From Peptococcaceae bacterium (GTDB taxonomy: Bacteria > Bacillota > Desulfotomaculia > Desulfotomaculales > Desulfocucumaceae): DNA of 16,948 nucleotides. The stretch spans positions 1 to 16,948 of the forward strand of contig JAAXTT010000020.1 in assembly GCA_013336365.1 (NCBI GenBank), given 5' to 3'. The position numbers were made by a program, and so were the translations under genes. The notes under the pieces are model-generated. The model saw only the letters and a program-made list of their open reading frames with translations, searched no databases and was not told the origin of the DNA. Positions 1 to 7,294 of this stretch are shown piece after piece. Within the stretch, counting starts at the first letter, position 1. Every line of letters starts with the position of its first letter.

Positions 1-123
1 GGATAGGGTTATATGTCGATAGCCGATATTGTAGCCATAGTCTGCATTTATATTAATTAAAAAATCAACAGTATTCTTATAATTGTCTAAGGGCTCACCG
101 GTACCCATCAGAACTACATGGCT
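1..123 (-). pseudogene. rlmN: Displaced internal fragment of rlmN (inverted copy)
   Basis: The minus strand reads without a stop as 41 codons, beginning SHVVLMGTGEPLDNY and ending GYRHITLS. This contains the GEP motif of the radical SAM domain of RlmN-type 23S rRNA/tRNA adenine-C2 methyltransferases (VVxMGxGEPLxNY). The last codon (bases 3-1, Ser) joins exactly in frame and in family order to the Thr codon at 156 on the plus strand (TLS then TCGLVPK). The fragment is therefore real rlmN sequence placed in the wrong orientation by the fold-back. The upstream half of the gene, with the CxxxCxxC iron-sulfur motif, is not in the window. Confidence 0.85.
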
Positions 124-155
124 CCAATATCGGCTATCGACATATAACCCTATCC
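1..155. repeat. Near-perfect inverted repeat (fold-back) at window start
   Basis: Bases 1-38 are the reverse complement of 118-155, with one mismatch (32 against 124), around a 79-base central segment. The outer end of the palindrome coincides with base 1. Read on the minus strand, 1-123 encodes RlmN residues that belong immediately before those encoded from base 156. The structure therefore looks like one strand that snapped back on itself at the short inverted match agccat/atggct (33-38 and 118-123) and copied itself. This is typical of an amplification or assembly chimera at a contig end. A genuine invertible segment is very unlikely inside a housekeeping gene. Confidence 0.9.
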
Positions 156-623
156 ACCTGCGGACTTGTGCCAAAAATAAGGGAACTTGCTGAATTGGGT
201 TTCCCGATTACCCTGGCTGTTTCCCTTCATGGCTCTTCTGATTCAGTCAGAAATACCCTAATGCCCATAAATAAAAAATACCCTCTGGCAATACTTATGG
301 ATGCCTGTAGATATTACGGCAGAAAAACAGGCAGGCGGGTAACCTTTGAGTATGCAATGCTGAAAGGAGTTAATGATAGTATTGTCGATGCAGAAAAACT
401 AGCCGGTTTATTAAGAGGATTTATCTGTCATGTTAATATTATTCCTTATAACCCAGTGTCAGAGAAGGATTTTCAAAGGTCTTCCCCCGGAGTAGTCAAG
501 GACTTCAAGGAATATCTGGAAAAAACCGGGATTGAGGTTACAGTAAGGAGAGAATTAGGTGGGGATATTGATGCTGCCTGTGGACAGCTTAGAAGACGCC
601 AGATGTTTTCCTATACAAGTTGA
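126..623 (+). CDS. rlmN: Dual-specificity RNA methyltransferase RlmN, C-terminal part (5' truncated)
   Basis: This is the C-terminal portion of RlmN, the radical SAM enzyme that methylates C2 of A2503 in 23S rRNA and A37 of some tRNAs. The frame is open across the fold-back arm: NIGYRHITLSTCGLVPKIRELAELGFPITLAVSLH and onward carry the conserved RHITxSTxG, LAxSLH and NxIPYNP stretches. The end has the family hallmark GGDIDAACGQLR, whose Cys carries the transient methyl group in E. coli RlmN (Cys355 there). A GTG at 168 can be called as a start but lies mid-domain and should not be used. With the inverted piece, about 196 of the usual roughly 345 residues are present. The following operon begins 57 bp downstream on the same strand, and rlmN commonly precedes prpC-prkC in Firmicutes, so it probably belongs to the same transcription unit. 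Confidence 0.93.
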   Translation, partial: NIGYRHITLSTCGLVPKIRELAELGFPITLAVSLHGSSDSVRNTLMPINKKYPLAILMDACRYYGRKTGRRVTFEYAMLKGVNDSIVDAEKLAGLLRGFICHVNIIPYNPVSEKDFQRSSPGVVKDFKEYLEKTGIEVTVRRELGGDIDAACGQLRRRQMFSYTS

Positions 624-680
624 TGTTAATAATATATATTTGATTAAATGCTACAAAAGGGTTTTCGGGGGTGTTGACCT

Positions 681-1448
681 TTGAGTTTTTTTTCTGGGTT
701 AGAGGGAGGTCTTGAAAAATATATCGAAGGATTTTTCAAGGGGAAAAACCGGGGAAAAATTCATTTACTGGATATTGCCAAAAAAATGGTCAGAGAAATG
801 CGAGACCATAGAAAAGTAAGTATTAATCTGGTATACGTACCCAATGAATATTTAGTATCACTGAGTACTGCGGACTGGGAATCTATAGAGCATCTGACAG
901 AGGCGTTTTCTTTGGAATTGCAGGATTATTTGCTGCAGAAGGCTGAAGAAAAAGGCTATACCTTGGCGGCACATCCAAAAGTGAGATTTTCTGTGGATGA
1001 CAAATTAGGCTCTGGTCAGATAAATGTAATTGGTAAATTTGGAGATACAGCAGTAAGCATAAATAATGAAAAAGCAGATAAATCAGAGTTTGAAGAAACC
1101 ATGAATTACCAGCCGGTGAAGGATACTGCACCCGTTCCGGTGATAACCTCGAGGCTGAAATACACCCTTGAGGTGGTTGGCGGTCCCTTGGCTGGGAAAA
1201 TTTTTATGCTGGAAGATTATTCATTGGTTATCGGCAGGAGGGAATCCTGTGATATTGTACTTTTAGATGAGAGTGTATCCAGAAGGCATGCTAGATTGGA
1301 GTATAAAAAGGGTAGCTGGTACATACATGATTTAAACAGTGGCAATGGTACTTTTATTAATGGCAAAAGGGTGTCGGCAACAGTACTTTCTCTCGGAGAT
1401 ACCATTAAATTAGGCGCAACTCTTTGTGCTTTCAAGGTGGAGCTATAA
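681..1448 (+). CDS. DUF3662 and FHA domain-containing protein (FhaA-like)
   Basis: A 255-residue cytosolic protein. Residues 1 to about 118 match the DUF3662/FhaA N-terminal domain (GLEGGLEKYIEGFF, with a later VPNEYLVSLS). A short linker follows, then a forkhead-associated domain at about 160-255. The phosphothreonine-binding signature is complete: G185-R186, S200-x-x-H203 and N222-G223-T224. FHA domains bind phosphothreonine, so this is probably a reader of substrates of the PrkC kinase encoded downstream. The start is TTG at 681, preceded by GGGGGTG (667-673) with 7 nt spacing; no in-frame ATG lies nearby. The next gene starts 1 bp after its stop. In actinobacteria the same architecture (FhaA) joins kinase signalling to peptidoglycan synthesis; the same role here is inference from context. 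Confidence 0.88.
   Translation: MSFFSGLEGGLEKYIEGFFKGKNRGKIHLLDIAKKMVREMRDHRKVSINLVYVPNEYLVSLSTADWESIEHLTEAFSLELQDYLLQKAEEKGYTLAAHPKVRFSVDDKLGSGQINVIGKFGDTAVSINNEKADKSEFEETMNYQPVKDTAPVPVITSRLKYTLEVVGGPLAGKIFMLEDYSLVIGRRESCDIVLLDESVSRRHARLEYKKGSWYIHDLNSGNGTFINGKRVSATVLSLGDTIKLGATLCAFKVEL
1434..1442 (+). promoter_or_regulatory. Ribosome binding site deciding the TTG start of the membrane FHA gene
   Basis: AAGGTGGAG lies inside the last codons of the preceding FHA gene, 7 nt before TTG at 1450. An in-frame GTG at 1426 lies upstream of this site and would add eight residues in front of a clean membrane anchor. The TTG at 1450 is therefore preferred. Confidence 0.65.
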
Positions 1449-1449
1449 T

Positions 1450-1962
1450 TTGCTGGACTTTATCTTATCTATTTTTCGTTATCTATTTTTATTGTTGTTG
1501 TATTTCTTTATTTTTCAGCTGATTAAATTAATGCTTCGAGATTTGCATGGGTTTTCTTCAAGAGAAAGCCGGTATCAGCATGAGATTCTTGAAAAGACAT
1601 CTGAAAATGTCAATTTTTCCAAGGAAGATAATAATGCCGCATTACTGGTCCAGTCATCTGATGATTCTGGGATAATTCAGGGCTCGGTATTTTATCTCAA
1701 TTCAGGAAAGAGTATCTCAATTGGTAGGGGAACTCACAACTCCATAGTACTAACCGATCCCTTTTCCTCCCTGGATCATTGCAGGGTTTATGAGCAGGAC
1801 GGACAATATCGATTAATGGATAATGGCAGTAAAAATGGCACTTTCCTAAACAATGTAAGAATAGATAAGCCAATATTATTAACTGATGGTGATATTATCA
1901 GAATAGGTAGCGTAAACCTGCAATTTGTGAGGTGGGCATATGAGATGGAGCCAGGCAACTGA
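1450..1962 (+). CDS. Membrane-anchored FHA domain protein (FhaB-like)
   Basis: A 170-residue protein with one N-terminal hydrophobic segment (residues about 4-29, LDFILSIFRYLFLLLLYFF) followed by a basic stretch, so it is predicted to be a signal-anchor protein with its C-terminus in the cytoplasm. A polar linker (about 33-62) leads to an FHA domain (about 63-165) with G92-R93, S107-x-x-H110 and N129-G130-T131. The canonical SRRH is changed to SLDH, so the arginines next to the histidine are missing. This matches the layout of actinobacterial FhaB/FipA, which sits in the same locus type and is a kinase target. It overlaps the phosphatase gene by 23 bp, implying translational coupling. Its function as an adaptor between PrkC and the cell-wall enzymes is inferred. 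Confidence 0.85.
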   Translation: MLDFILSIFRYLFLLLLYFFIFQLIKLMLRDLHGFSSRESRYQHEILEKTSENVNFSKEDNNAALLVQSSDDSGIIQGSVFYLNSGKSISIGRGTHNSIVLTDPFSSLDHCRVYEQDGQYRLMDNGSKNGTFLNNVRIDKPILLTDGDIIRIGSVNLQFVRWAYEMEPGN

Positions 1963-2653
1963 AGTAGGATTGGTTAGAAAGCAGAATGAAGATTCTATTT
2001 GCCTTCTTCCGGAACTGTCATTTTTTGCGGTTGCTGATGGAATGGGAGGGCACATGGCCGGAGAAGTAGCCAGTAAGATGGCTATTGATTTTCTGGTTGA
2101 AAAGCTAAAGGATTTGAGTAATCTAGACTCGGCCTCTATTCTTGCCCAGGCAGTCAGGCAGTCCAATGAAAGAGTGTATTCTTTCTCTATGCAGGAAGGA
2201 ATACACAGAGGAATGGGAACTACCCTGACTGCGGCTATGATTAGGAAAGATAAACTTATTTTAGCTCATGTGGGTGACAGTAGAGCTTATTTGGTGAGGG
2301 GAGATAATATTATTCCACTTACCGAAGACCATTCTCTTGTTCAGGAAATGCTAAGGTCAGGTGGTATTACTACGGAACAGGCAAAAAAACATCCGCGGAG
2401 AAACATTTTGACCAGAGCACTGGGGGTAGAAGAGTCTGTAACAGTGGATCTAAAGGAAATTCCTTTAGAATTGGGAGACATTTTGATATTATGCACCGAT
2501 GGGTTATATAACCTTGTAAGTGATAAGAGTATTTACAATATAGTTATATCTGCCGACGAATTTGAATCTATAGCTGAATATCTTGCTGACGAGGCTCTCA
2601 AGGCCGGAGGCAATGACAATATTTCTGTGATAGTGGTTAAGTATGATGGATAG
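1940..2653 (+). CDS. prpC: PP2C-family Ser/Thr protein phosphatase
   Basis: A 237-residue PPM/PP2C phosphatase, the usual size for the bacterial single-domain PrpC/Stp group. It removes phosphate from Ser/Thr residues using bound Mn/Mg ions. Visible motifs in order: RKQNED (E17, D18), VADGMGGH.AGE (D33 metal ligand), GMGTTLTAA (91-99), HVGDSRAYL (D113), LTEDHS (128-132), RNILTRALG, CTDGL (D187) and GGNDNISVIVV (D226). All the metal-coordinating acidic residues expected for the family are present, so it should be active. ATG at 1940 has AGGTGG at 1930-1935. It overlaps the FHA gene before it by 23 bp and the SEDS gene after it by 11 bp. It most likely antagonises the PrkC kinase encoded two genes further on. 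Confidence 0.95.
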   Translation: MRWSQATEVGLVRKQNEDSICLLPELSFFAVADGMGGHMAGEVASKMAIDFLVEKLKDLSNLDSASILAQAVRQSNERVYSFSMQEGIHRGMGTTLTAAMIRKDKLILAHVGDSRAYLVRGDNIIPLTEDHSLVQEMLRSGGITTEQAKKHPRRNILTRALGVEESVTVDLKEIPLELGDILILCTDGLYNLVSDKSIYNIVISADEFESIAEYLADEALKAGGNDNISVIVVKYDG

Positions 2654-3917
2654 AAAAAGGGAAATAAAGCTTTTGCTTGTGGCTACTTTATTTTTGGCTG
2701 CAGGGGCAATATCATTAATAATGTGGCAAAAAGATGATTGGAGAACGGTTGTTATCGGTGCTTCGGTAACTGCTTCGTCATTTATAATGTTGGCGGTAAT
2801 TTGGTATTTTCTTGGCTTCAAGGGTGATCAGTATCTGTTGCCGGTGGTGGCCATTTTTTCATATACCAGTCTGATTTTTCTTTACAGACTTTTTCCTGAA
2901 TATGCTTATAGGCAGTTTGTCTGGCTAATAATTGGGATGCTTTTTCTTTTCAGCACAACAAGGATTTTCTCCCATTTAAGGTGGCTTTCGGAATACAAGT
3001 ATATTTACGGAGTGCTGGGAGGTATTTTGCTCATAATCCCTGTGTTTTTAGGAGTTGAACAGGGGGGAGCAAAGAGCTGGCTGGATTTTAAGATGTTTAA
3101 TGTCCAGCCCTCAGAGTTTGTCAAAATATTGGTAGTGATGTTTCTAGCATCATTCCTTTCTGAAAATAAAATATTACTTACTAAAGGCTCAAATACGCTA
3201 CTGGGTTTTAATATGCCGGGCATTAAGGAATGGGGTCCTCTGTTGGGCATGTGGGGTATTTCTTTGATTATCCTTGTCTTGCAGCGGGATTTAGGCACTG
3301 CCCTCATATATTTCGGCACTTTTTTAGCAATGATCTATGTTGCCACAGCCAGATATCTTTATGTTTTTTCCGGACTGACTCTTTTTGTAGCAGGTGGTGC
3401 TGTAAGCTATTCCTTATTCGATCATGTTAAGGATAGATTTGATATTTGGCTGCTGAATCCGAATAATTTTATTGAACTGGGTGATCAGGAATACAATCAG
3501 GCATACCAGATAATCCAGTCGCTGTTTGCTATCGGTTCCGGAGGAATAACCGGAACAGGTTTGGGTGCAGGTTACCCTAAATTCATTCCTGCTGTTCATA
3601 CTGATTTCATTTTTTCTGCTATTACTGAAGAAATGGGGTTAATGGGTGGTTTAGGCATTATTCTGCTGTATTTATTCTTTGTTTATCGGGGATTGATGAT
3701 TGCAATTCAGGCAAAAGATGATTTTTCAAAGCTTTTGGCTTCAGGCTTGACTGCCCTAATGGGTCTCCAGTCCTTTATAATAATTGGAGGGGTGACAAAG
3801 CTTCTCCCCTTGACTGGGGTGACATTGCCTTTTATCAGCTACGGAGGAAGCTCTTTGGTTGCAAATTTTATTATTTTAGGGATGTTATTAAGCATTTCTC
3901 ATGAGGCACAGATATGA
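2643..3917 (+). CDS. SEDS-family peptidoglycan glycosyltransferase (FtsW/RodA/SpoVE type)
   Basis: A 424-residue polytopic membrane protein with about ten to twelve hydrophobic segments. SEDS proteins polymerise lipid II into glycan strands together with a class B PBP. Family motifs seen: GGAKSWLDF followed by QPSE (155-158), QRDLGTAL (212-221) with the catalytic-type Asp216, GTGLGAGYPKFIPAVHTDFIFS.ITEE (303-330) and LPLTGVTLPFISYGGSS (388-404). The N-terminal 60 residues add two membrane segments before the usual core. ATG at 2643 overlaps the phosphatase gene; a second ATG follows at 2646. The stop overlaps the next ATG (ATGA, 3914-3917), which couples it to the PBP partner. Whether it serves elongation, division or sporulation cannot be decided from sequence. 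Locus type suggests the RodA-like protein of actinobacterial fha-pstP-rodA-pbpA clusters. Confidence 0.93.
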   Translation: MMDRKREIKLLLVATLFLAAGAISLIMWQKDDWRTVVIGASVTASSFIMLAVIWYFLGFKGDQYLLPVVAIFSYTSLIFLYRLFPEYAYRQFVWLIIGMLFLFSTTRIFSHLRWLSEYKYIYGVLGGILLIIPVFLGVEQGGAKSWLDFKMFNVQPSEFVKILVVMFLASFLSENKILLTKGSNTLLGFNMPGIKEWGPLLGMWGISLIILVLQRDLGTALIYFGTFLAMIYVATARYLYVFSGLTLFVAGGAVSYSLFDHVKDRFDIWLLNPNNFIELGDQEYNQAYQIIQSLFAIGSGGITGTGLGAGYPKFIPAVHTDFIFSAITEEMGLMGGLGIILLYLFFVYRGLMIAIQAKDDFSKLLASGLTALMGLQSFIIIGGVTKLLPLTGVTLPFISYGGSSLVANFIILGMLLSISHEAQI

Positions 3918-5377
3918 ATGATAACTTAAAAAAATTAGGATATTTTTTTATAGCGCTTTTCTCAATAATAAGTCTTTACTTAGGATATATTAATGTTATA
4001 TTAGGCCCGGAACTTGCTACAGATTCTCATAACAGACGACTGGCAGCTGCAGAGGACGCAGTAATCAGAGGTGCGATATACGACATAAAGGGCAGGATTT
4101 TAGCTCAGGACCAGGTGTCAGGAGAAGTAAAAACACGAGTTTACCCCTTAGGCAGGGATGGGGCACATCTTATTGGCTTTGTATCTCAGAGGTACGGTCG
4201 CACTGGTGCTGAATCTACATTTGACCAATATTTACTGGGGATTGATCAGGCAGGAAAGATAAAATCTATGTTAGACCGTTTTTTAGGGCGACAACAATAT
4301 GGTTATGATGTTATCCTTACTGTTGATAGTGAACTTCAGAGTGAAGCAGCCGGTCTTCTGAAAGGCAAAAGGGGAGCAGTAGTTGCCCTAAATCCCCAAA
4401 ATGGTGATATTCTTGCTCTGGTAAGTTCACCCTCCTTTGAACCTAATTTAATTGATACTGTTATCGGTGCTGGTAAGACCGGCTATGATCAGCTGATAGA
4501 ACAGGAAAAAGAATCAGCACCATTGCTAAACAGAGCTGCCAGAGGTATTTATCCTCCCGGCTCGATTTTTAAGATAATTACCCAAGCAGGAGCATTGGAG
4601 CTGGATTCTAAATATATTGACAGGATATATGATTGCAAAGGCAGTATTGAGGTTGATGGTTTTATTCTTAAGGAATCTGCAGCTCATGGCAAGGTTGATC
4701 TAAACAGAGCCATGGCAGTTTCATGTAATACATATTTTGCATCTCTAGGCTTAGAGATAGGTGAAGAAAAATTAAAGAGTTCTGCCGGTTCCTTTGGTTT
4801 TGGATTTATTGAATACGATATGCAGGGTGTAAAGATTGAAAAATTCCCGGTAATAGATGCAGAGGTTGCATACAATCCGGGAACCATACCGGCAAACACG
4901 CTTTCAATGGCGGAAATTGCGTCATCAGCAATAGGTCAGGGCCGATTATTGACTAGCCCCATGCAGATGGCATTGGTAGCATCAGCCGTAGCAAATGGTG
5001 GGGTGGTTATGAAACCGGGAATATTATCAAAAGTAATCAGTCAAAATGGATTGATAATAAAAAAAAGGCTACCAGAAAAACTATATACACCATTTTCTGA
5101 ACAGACCTCCAGGATATTGTCCCGGGCAATGGTGGAAACAGTCAATGCCGGAACCGGGACAACAGCAGCTTTATCAGGTGTGCAGGTAGCAGGTAAGACA
5201 GGCTCTGCACAAAACCCGGGAGGTCAGACTCATGCATGGTTTATAGGATTTGCACCTGCTGACAAACCATCGATAGCTATTGCGGTTATATTGGAAAATG
5301 CCGGAGGTGGTTCCACAGCTGCAGGACCGGTGGCGAGAAAAATTATCAGCAGATATCTTGACTCTATAAAAGAATGA
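3914..5377 (+). CDS. Class B penicillin-binding protein (D,D-transpeptidase, PbpA-like)
   Basis: A 487-residue peptidoglycan transpeptidase with a single N-terminal membrane segment (about 8-30), so the catalytic domain lies outside the membrane. After the anchor comes a short pedestal region with the conserved RGAIYDIKGRILA (52-64). The transpeptidase domain then carries all three active-site motifs: S217-I-F-K220, S270-C-N272 and K428-T429-G430. The protein is short for a class B PBP; no PASTA domains follow, and the size matches the PbpA group. It overlaps the SEDS gene by 4 bp (ATGA), with GAGG at 3903-3906 as ribosome binding site. The SEDS-PBP pairing is the standard cognate polymerase and crosslinker unit. 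Both probably act under control of the kinase encoded next. Confidence 0.94.
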   Translation: MNDNLKKLGYFFIALFSIISLYLGYINVILGPELATDSHNRRLAAAEDAVIRGAIYDIKGRILAQDQVSGEVKTRVYPLGRDGAHLIGFVSQRYGRTGAESTFDQYLLGIDQAGKIKSMLDRFLGRQQYGYDVILTVDSELQSEAAGLLKGKRGAVVALNPQNGDILALVSSPSFEPNLIDTVIGAGKTGYDQLIEQEKESAPLLNRAARGIYPPGSIFKIITQAGALELDSKYIDRIYDCKGSIEVDGFILKESAAHGKVDLNRAMAVSCNTYFASLGLEIGEEKLKSSAGSFGFGFIEYDMQGVKIEKFPVIDAEVAYNPGTIPANTLSMAEIASSAIGQGRLLTSPMQMALVASAVANGGVVMKPGILSKVISQNGLIIKKRLPEKLYTPFSEQTSRILSRAMVETVNAGTGTTAALSGVQVAGKTGSAQNPGGQTHAWFIGFAPADKPSIAIAVILENAGGGSTAAGPVARKIISRYLDSIKE

Positions 5378-5381
5378 TATT

Positions 5382-5391
5382 AAGGAGGTGA
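5382..5391 (+). promoter_or_regulatory. Shine-Dalgarno sequence deciding the prkC start
   Basis: AAGGAGGTGA is a full match to the anti-Shine-Dalgarno sequence and ends 8 nt before ATG at 5400. A GTG at 5388 lies inside this site and cannot be the start it serves. Confidence 0.8.
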
Positions 5392-5399
5392 GGGGACAG

Positions 5400-7283
5400 A
5401 TGATTGGGAGGTTGCTGGGTAATCGGTATGAAATTGTTGAGCAGCTCGGTGGCGGCGGGATGGCGATAGTTTTTAAAGGTAAAGATATTATCCTAAATCG
5501 TTGGGTCACTATAAAGCTTCTTAGGTCAGAATATACCTCTGACGAAGAGTTTGTTCGCCGATTCAGGCGGGAAGCCCAATCGGTGGCTAGCCTTTCTCAT
5601 CCCAATATAGTAAGCATTTATGATGTTGGCATGGAAGATAACTTGCATTATTTGGTTATGGAGTATGTTGATGGAGAAGATTTAAGAAGCATAATAAAAA
5701 AAGAAGGTTATATACAGGAAGAAAGAGCGGCTAGAATTGTTATCCAAATCTGTGATGCGTTGGAGCATGCCCATGAAAATAATATTGTCCACAGAGATGT
5801 TAAGCCGCATAATATATTAATAACCAGGAGTGGTCGGGCAAAGCTAACTGATTTTGGAATAGCCAGGGAGGCCAGCACTGCCACTATGACAGGTTCGGAT
5901 ACAATAATCGGATCAGTCCACTATTTATCTCCGGAACAGGCGAGAGGTGAGGTTGCCGGGCCAAAATCGGATATATATTCCTTGGGCATATCTTTTTATG
6001 AGATGCTTACAGGAAATCTTCCTTTTACCGGGGACAGTGCGGTAGCCATAGCCTTAAAGCATATTCAAGAGGAGCCTCAGCCTCCTGGTACGTTAAAACC
6101 CACAATTTCCAAGGATGTTGAACATGTTGTTCTGAGGGCACTTCAAAAGGATCCTGAAAAAAGATACAGATCTATTGGGGATATGGCTAAGCAGTTGGAA
6201 GATGCTTTATCAGATGATGATTCTGATACCACCAGAATTATTCCACTCAATTCTCTGGAAGGAAATATTCTAAAGAATGGACAATATCAAAAACAAAGAT
6301 ATGATCATCAGATAACACCCAGAACATCCAGAGCCTATTCTTCAAAAAGGCTTACCCCGGCGGGTTGGGCAATAATCGGCAGTATTGCCGTGTTAATAAT
6401 TGCCGGTATATTTTATTGGTACTATAATTTTCTAAATGTTCCAGAAACAGTAGTTCCCAATGTTATAGGGAAAAACTATAAAGAGGCTCAAGAAATCTTA
6501 GCAGCCCTTGGATTAGAAAGTGAGATAGTAGAAAAATATCATCAATCTGTAGCAGAGGGTATTGTCATCGAGCAAGACCCAAGTCCTGAAGGGCCACCGA
6601 TAAAAATAAACAGGGTCATTGAATTGACAGTGAGCAAGGGGGCTGATTTGGGCACGGTGCCCAATTTGGTCAAGCTAAGCTTGGATGAGGCCAAGGAAAA
6701 ATTGACTGAAGCCGGATATGAGTTGGAGGAGCCGGTTAAGGAAGTACCCAGTACGGAAATTGAAAAGGGATATGTTGTAAGCCAACTGCCTGATGCTTTT
6801 TCCAGATCTCCAAAAAAGACAAAGATAGTACTCACAGTTTCCAGTGGTCCCGAGGTATCAGTCAAGGTTCCTGATTTGACCGGGTTAACCTTAGACCAGG
6901 CAAAAAGCAGGTTGGTAGAAAATGGTATGGAGCTTGATCAGAGTATCGTATATCAGTCTAGTAATGATTATTTCAGCGGACAGGTTATTTCTCAATATCC
7001 AGCCCCCAATGAAGTATTGACAGATAAGGTGGCTGTGAAGGTTGTACTCAGTAATGGACCGGGCCCTGCTTCCAGAGAAGTGAATGTAACAGTAAGTGTT
7101 CCTAATGATGGTAAAAATCATCAAGTGAGAATATCTGTCTCTGATGCCAGGGGTAACAGGGATGCCTATGTTAGCACTCATAACCCGGGGGATAAGGTTA
7201 AACAAAATATTACCTATAGTGGCAAGGCAACTATCCGGGTATACATTGATGATAAGCAGATAAAGGAAGAAATATTATATTAA
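5400..7283 (+). CDS. prkC: Membrane Ser/Thr protein kinase with three PASTA repeats
   Basis: A 627-residue PrkC/PknB-type kinase. The cytosolic kinase domain spans about 10-270, with a Gly-rich loop (GGGG, 17-20), Lys39 in VTIK (VAIK is usual), Glu58 of helix C, HRDVKPHN (D133, K135, N138), DFG (151-153), a Thr/Ser-rich activation loop (about 160-172) and SPEQARG (177-183). A juxtamembrane linker with TT and TS sites (270-318) precedes one transmembrane helix (about 321-344). Three extracellular PASTA repeats follow (about 351-414, 419-483, 488-553), which in this family bind muropeptides or lipid II. A final region of about 70 residues (556-627) of alternating beta character closes the protein. 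All catalytic residues are present. The gap to the PBP gene is 22 bp and to rsgA 11 bp. It probably phosphorylates the FHA, PBP-partner and RsgA-type targets encoded around it. Confidence 0.96.
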   Translation: MIGRLLGNRYEIVEQLGGGGMAIVFKGKDIILNRWVTIKLLRSEYTSDEEFVRRFRREAQSVASLSHPNIVSIYDVGMEDNLHYLVMEYVDGEDLRSIIKKEGYIQEERAARIVIQICDALEHAHENNIVHRDVKPHNILITRSGRAKLTDFGIAREASTATMTGSDTIIGSVHYLSPEQARGEVAGPKSDIYSLGISFYEMLTGNLPFTGDSAVAIALKHIQEEPQPPGTLKPTISKDVEHVVLRALQKDPEKRYRSIGDMAKQLEDALSDDDSDTTRIIPLNSLEGNILKNGQYQKQRYDHQITPRTSRAYSSKRLTPAGWAIIGSIAVLIIAGIFYWYYNFLNVPETVVPNVIGKNYKEAQEILAALGLESEIVEKYHQSVAEGIVIEQDPSPEGPPIKINRVIELTVSKGADLGTVPNLVKLSLDEAKEKLTEAGYELEEPVKEVPSTEIEKGYVVSQLPDAFSRSPKKTKIVLTVSSGPEVSVKVPDLTGLTLDQAKSRLVENGMELDQSIVYQSSNDYFSGQVISQYPAPNEVLTDKVAVKVVLSNGPGPASREVNVTVSVPNDGKNHQVRISVSDARGNRDAYVSTHNPGDKVKQNITYSGKATIRVYIDDKQIKEEILY

Positions 7284-7294
7284 GTGAGGTTCCT

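Noticed and set aside
39..117. Possible invertible DNA switch: a 79-bp segment flanked by inverted repeats inside rlmN.
   Set aside because: Flipping the segment would restore an in-frame stretch, but the repeats themselves are rlmN coding sequence present twice, the outer arm coincides with the window end, and no recombinase gene is nearby. A fold-back artefact explains everything more simply.
168..623. A complete small gene starting at GTG 168.
   Set aside because: The frame continues upstream in conserved RlmN sequence (RHITLSTCG), so the GTG is an internal valine.
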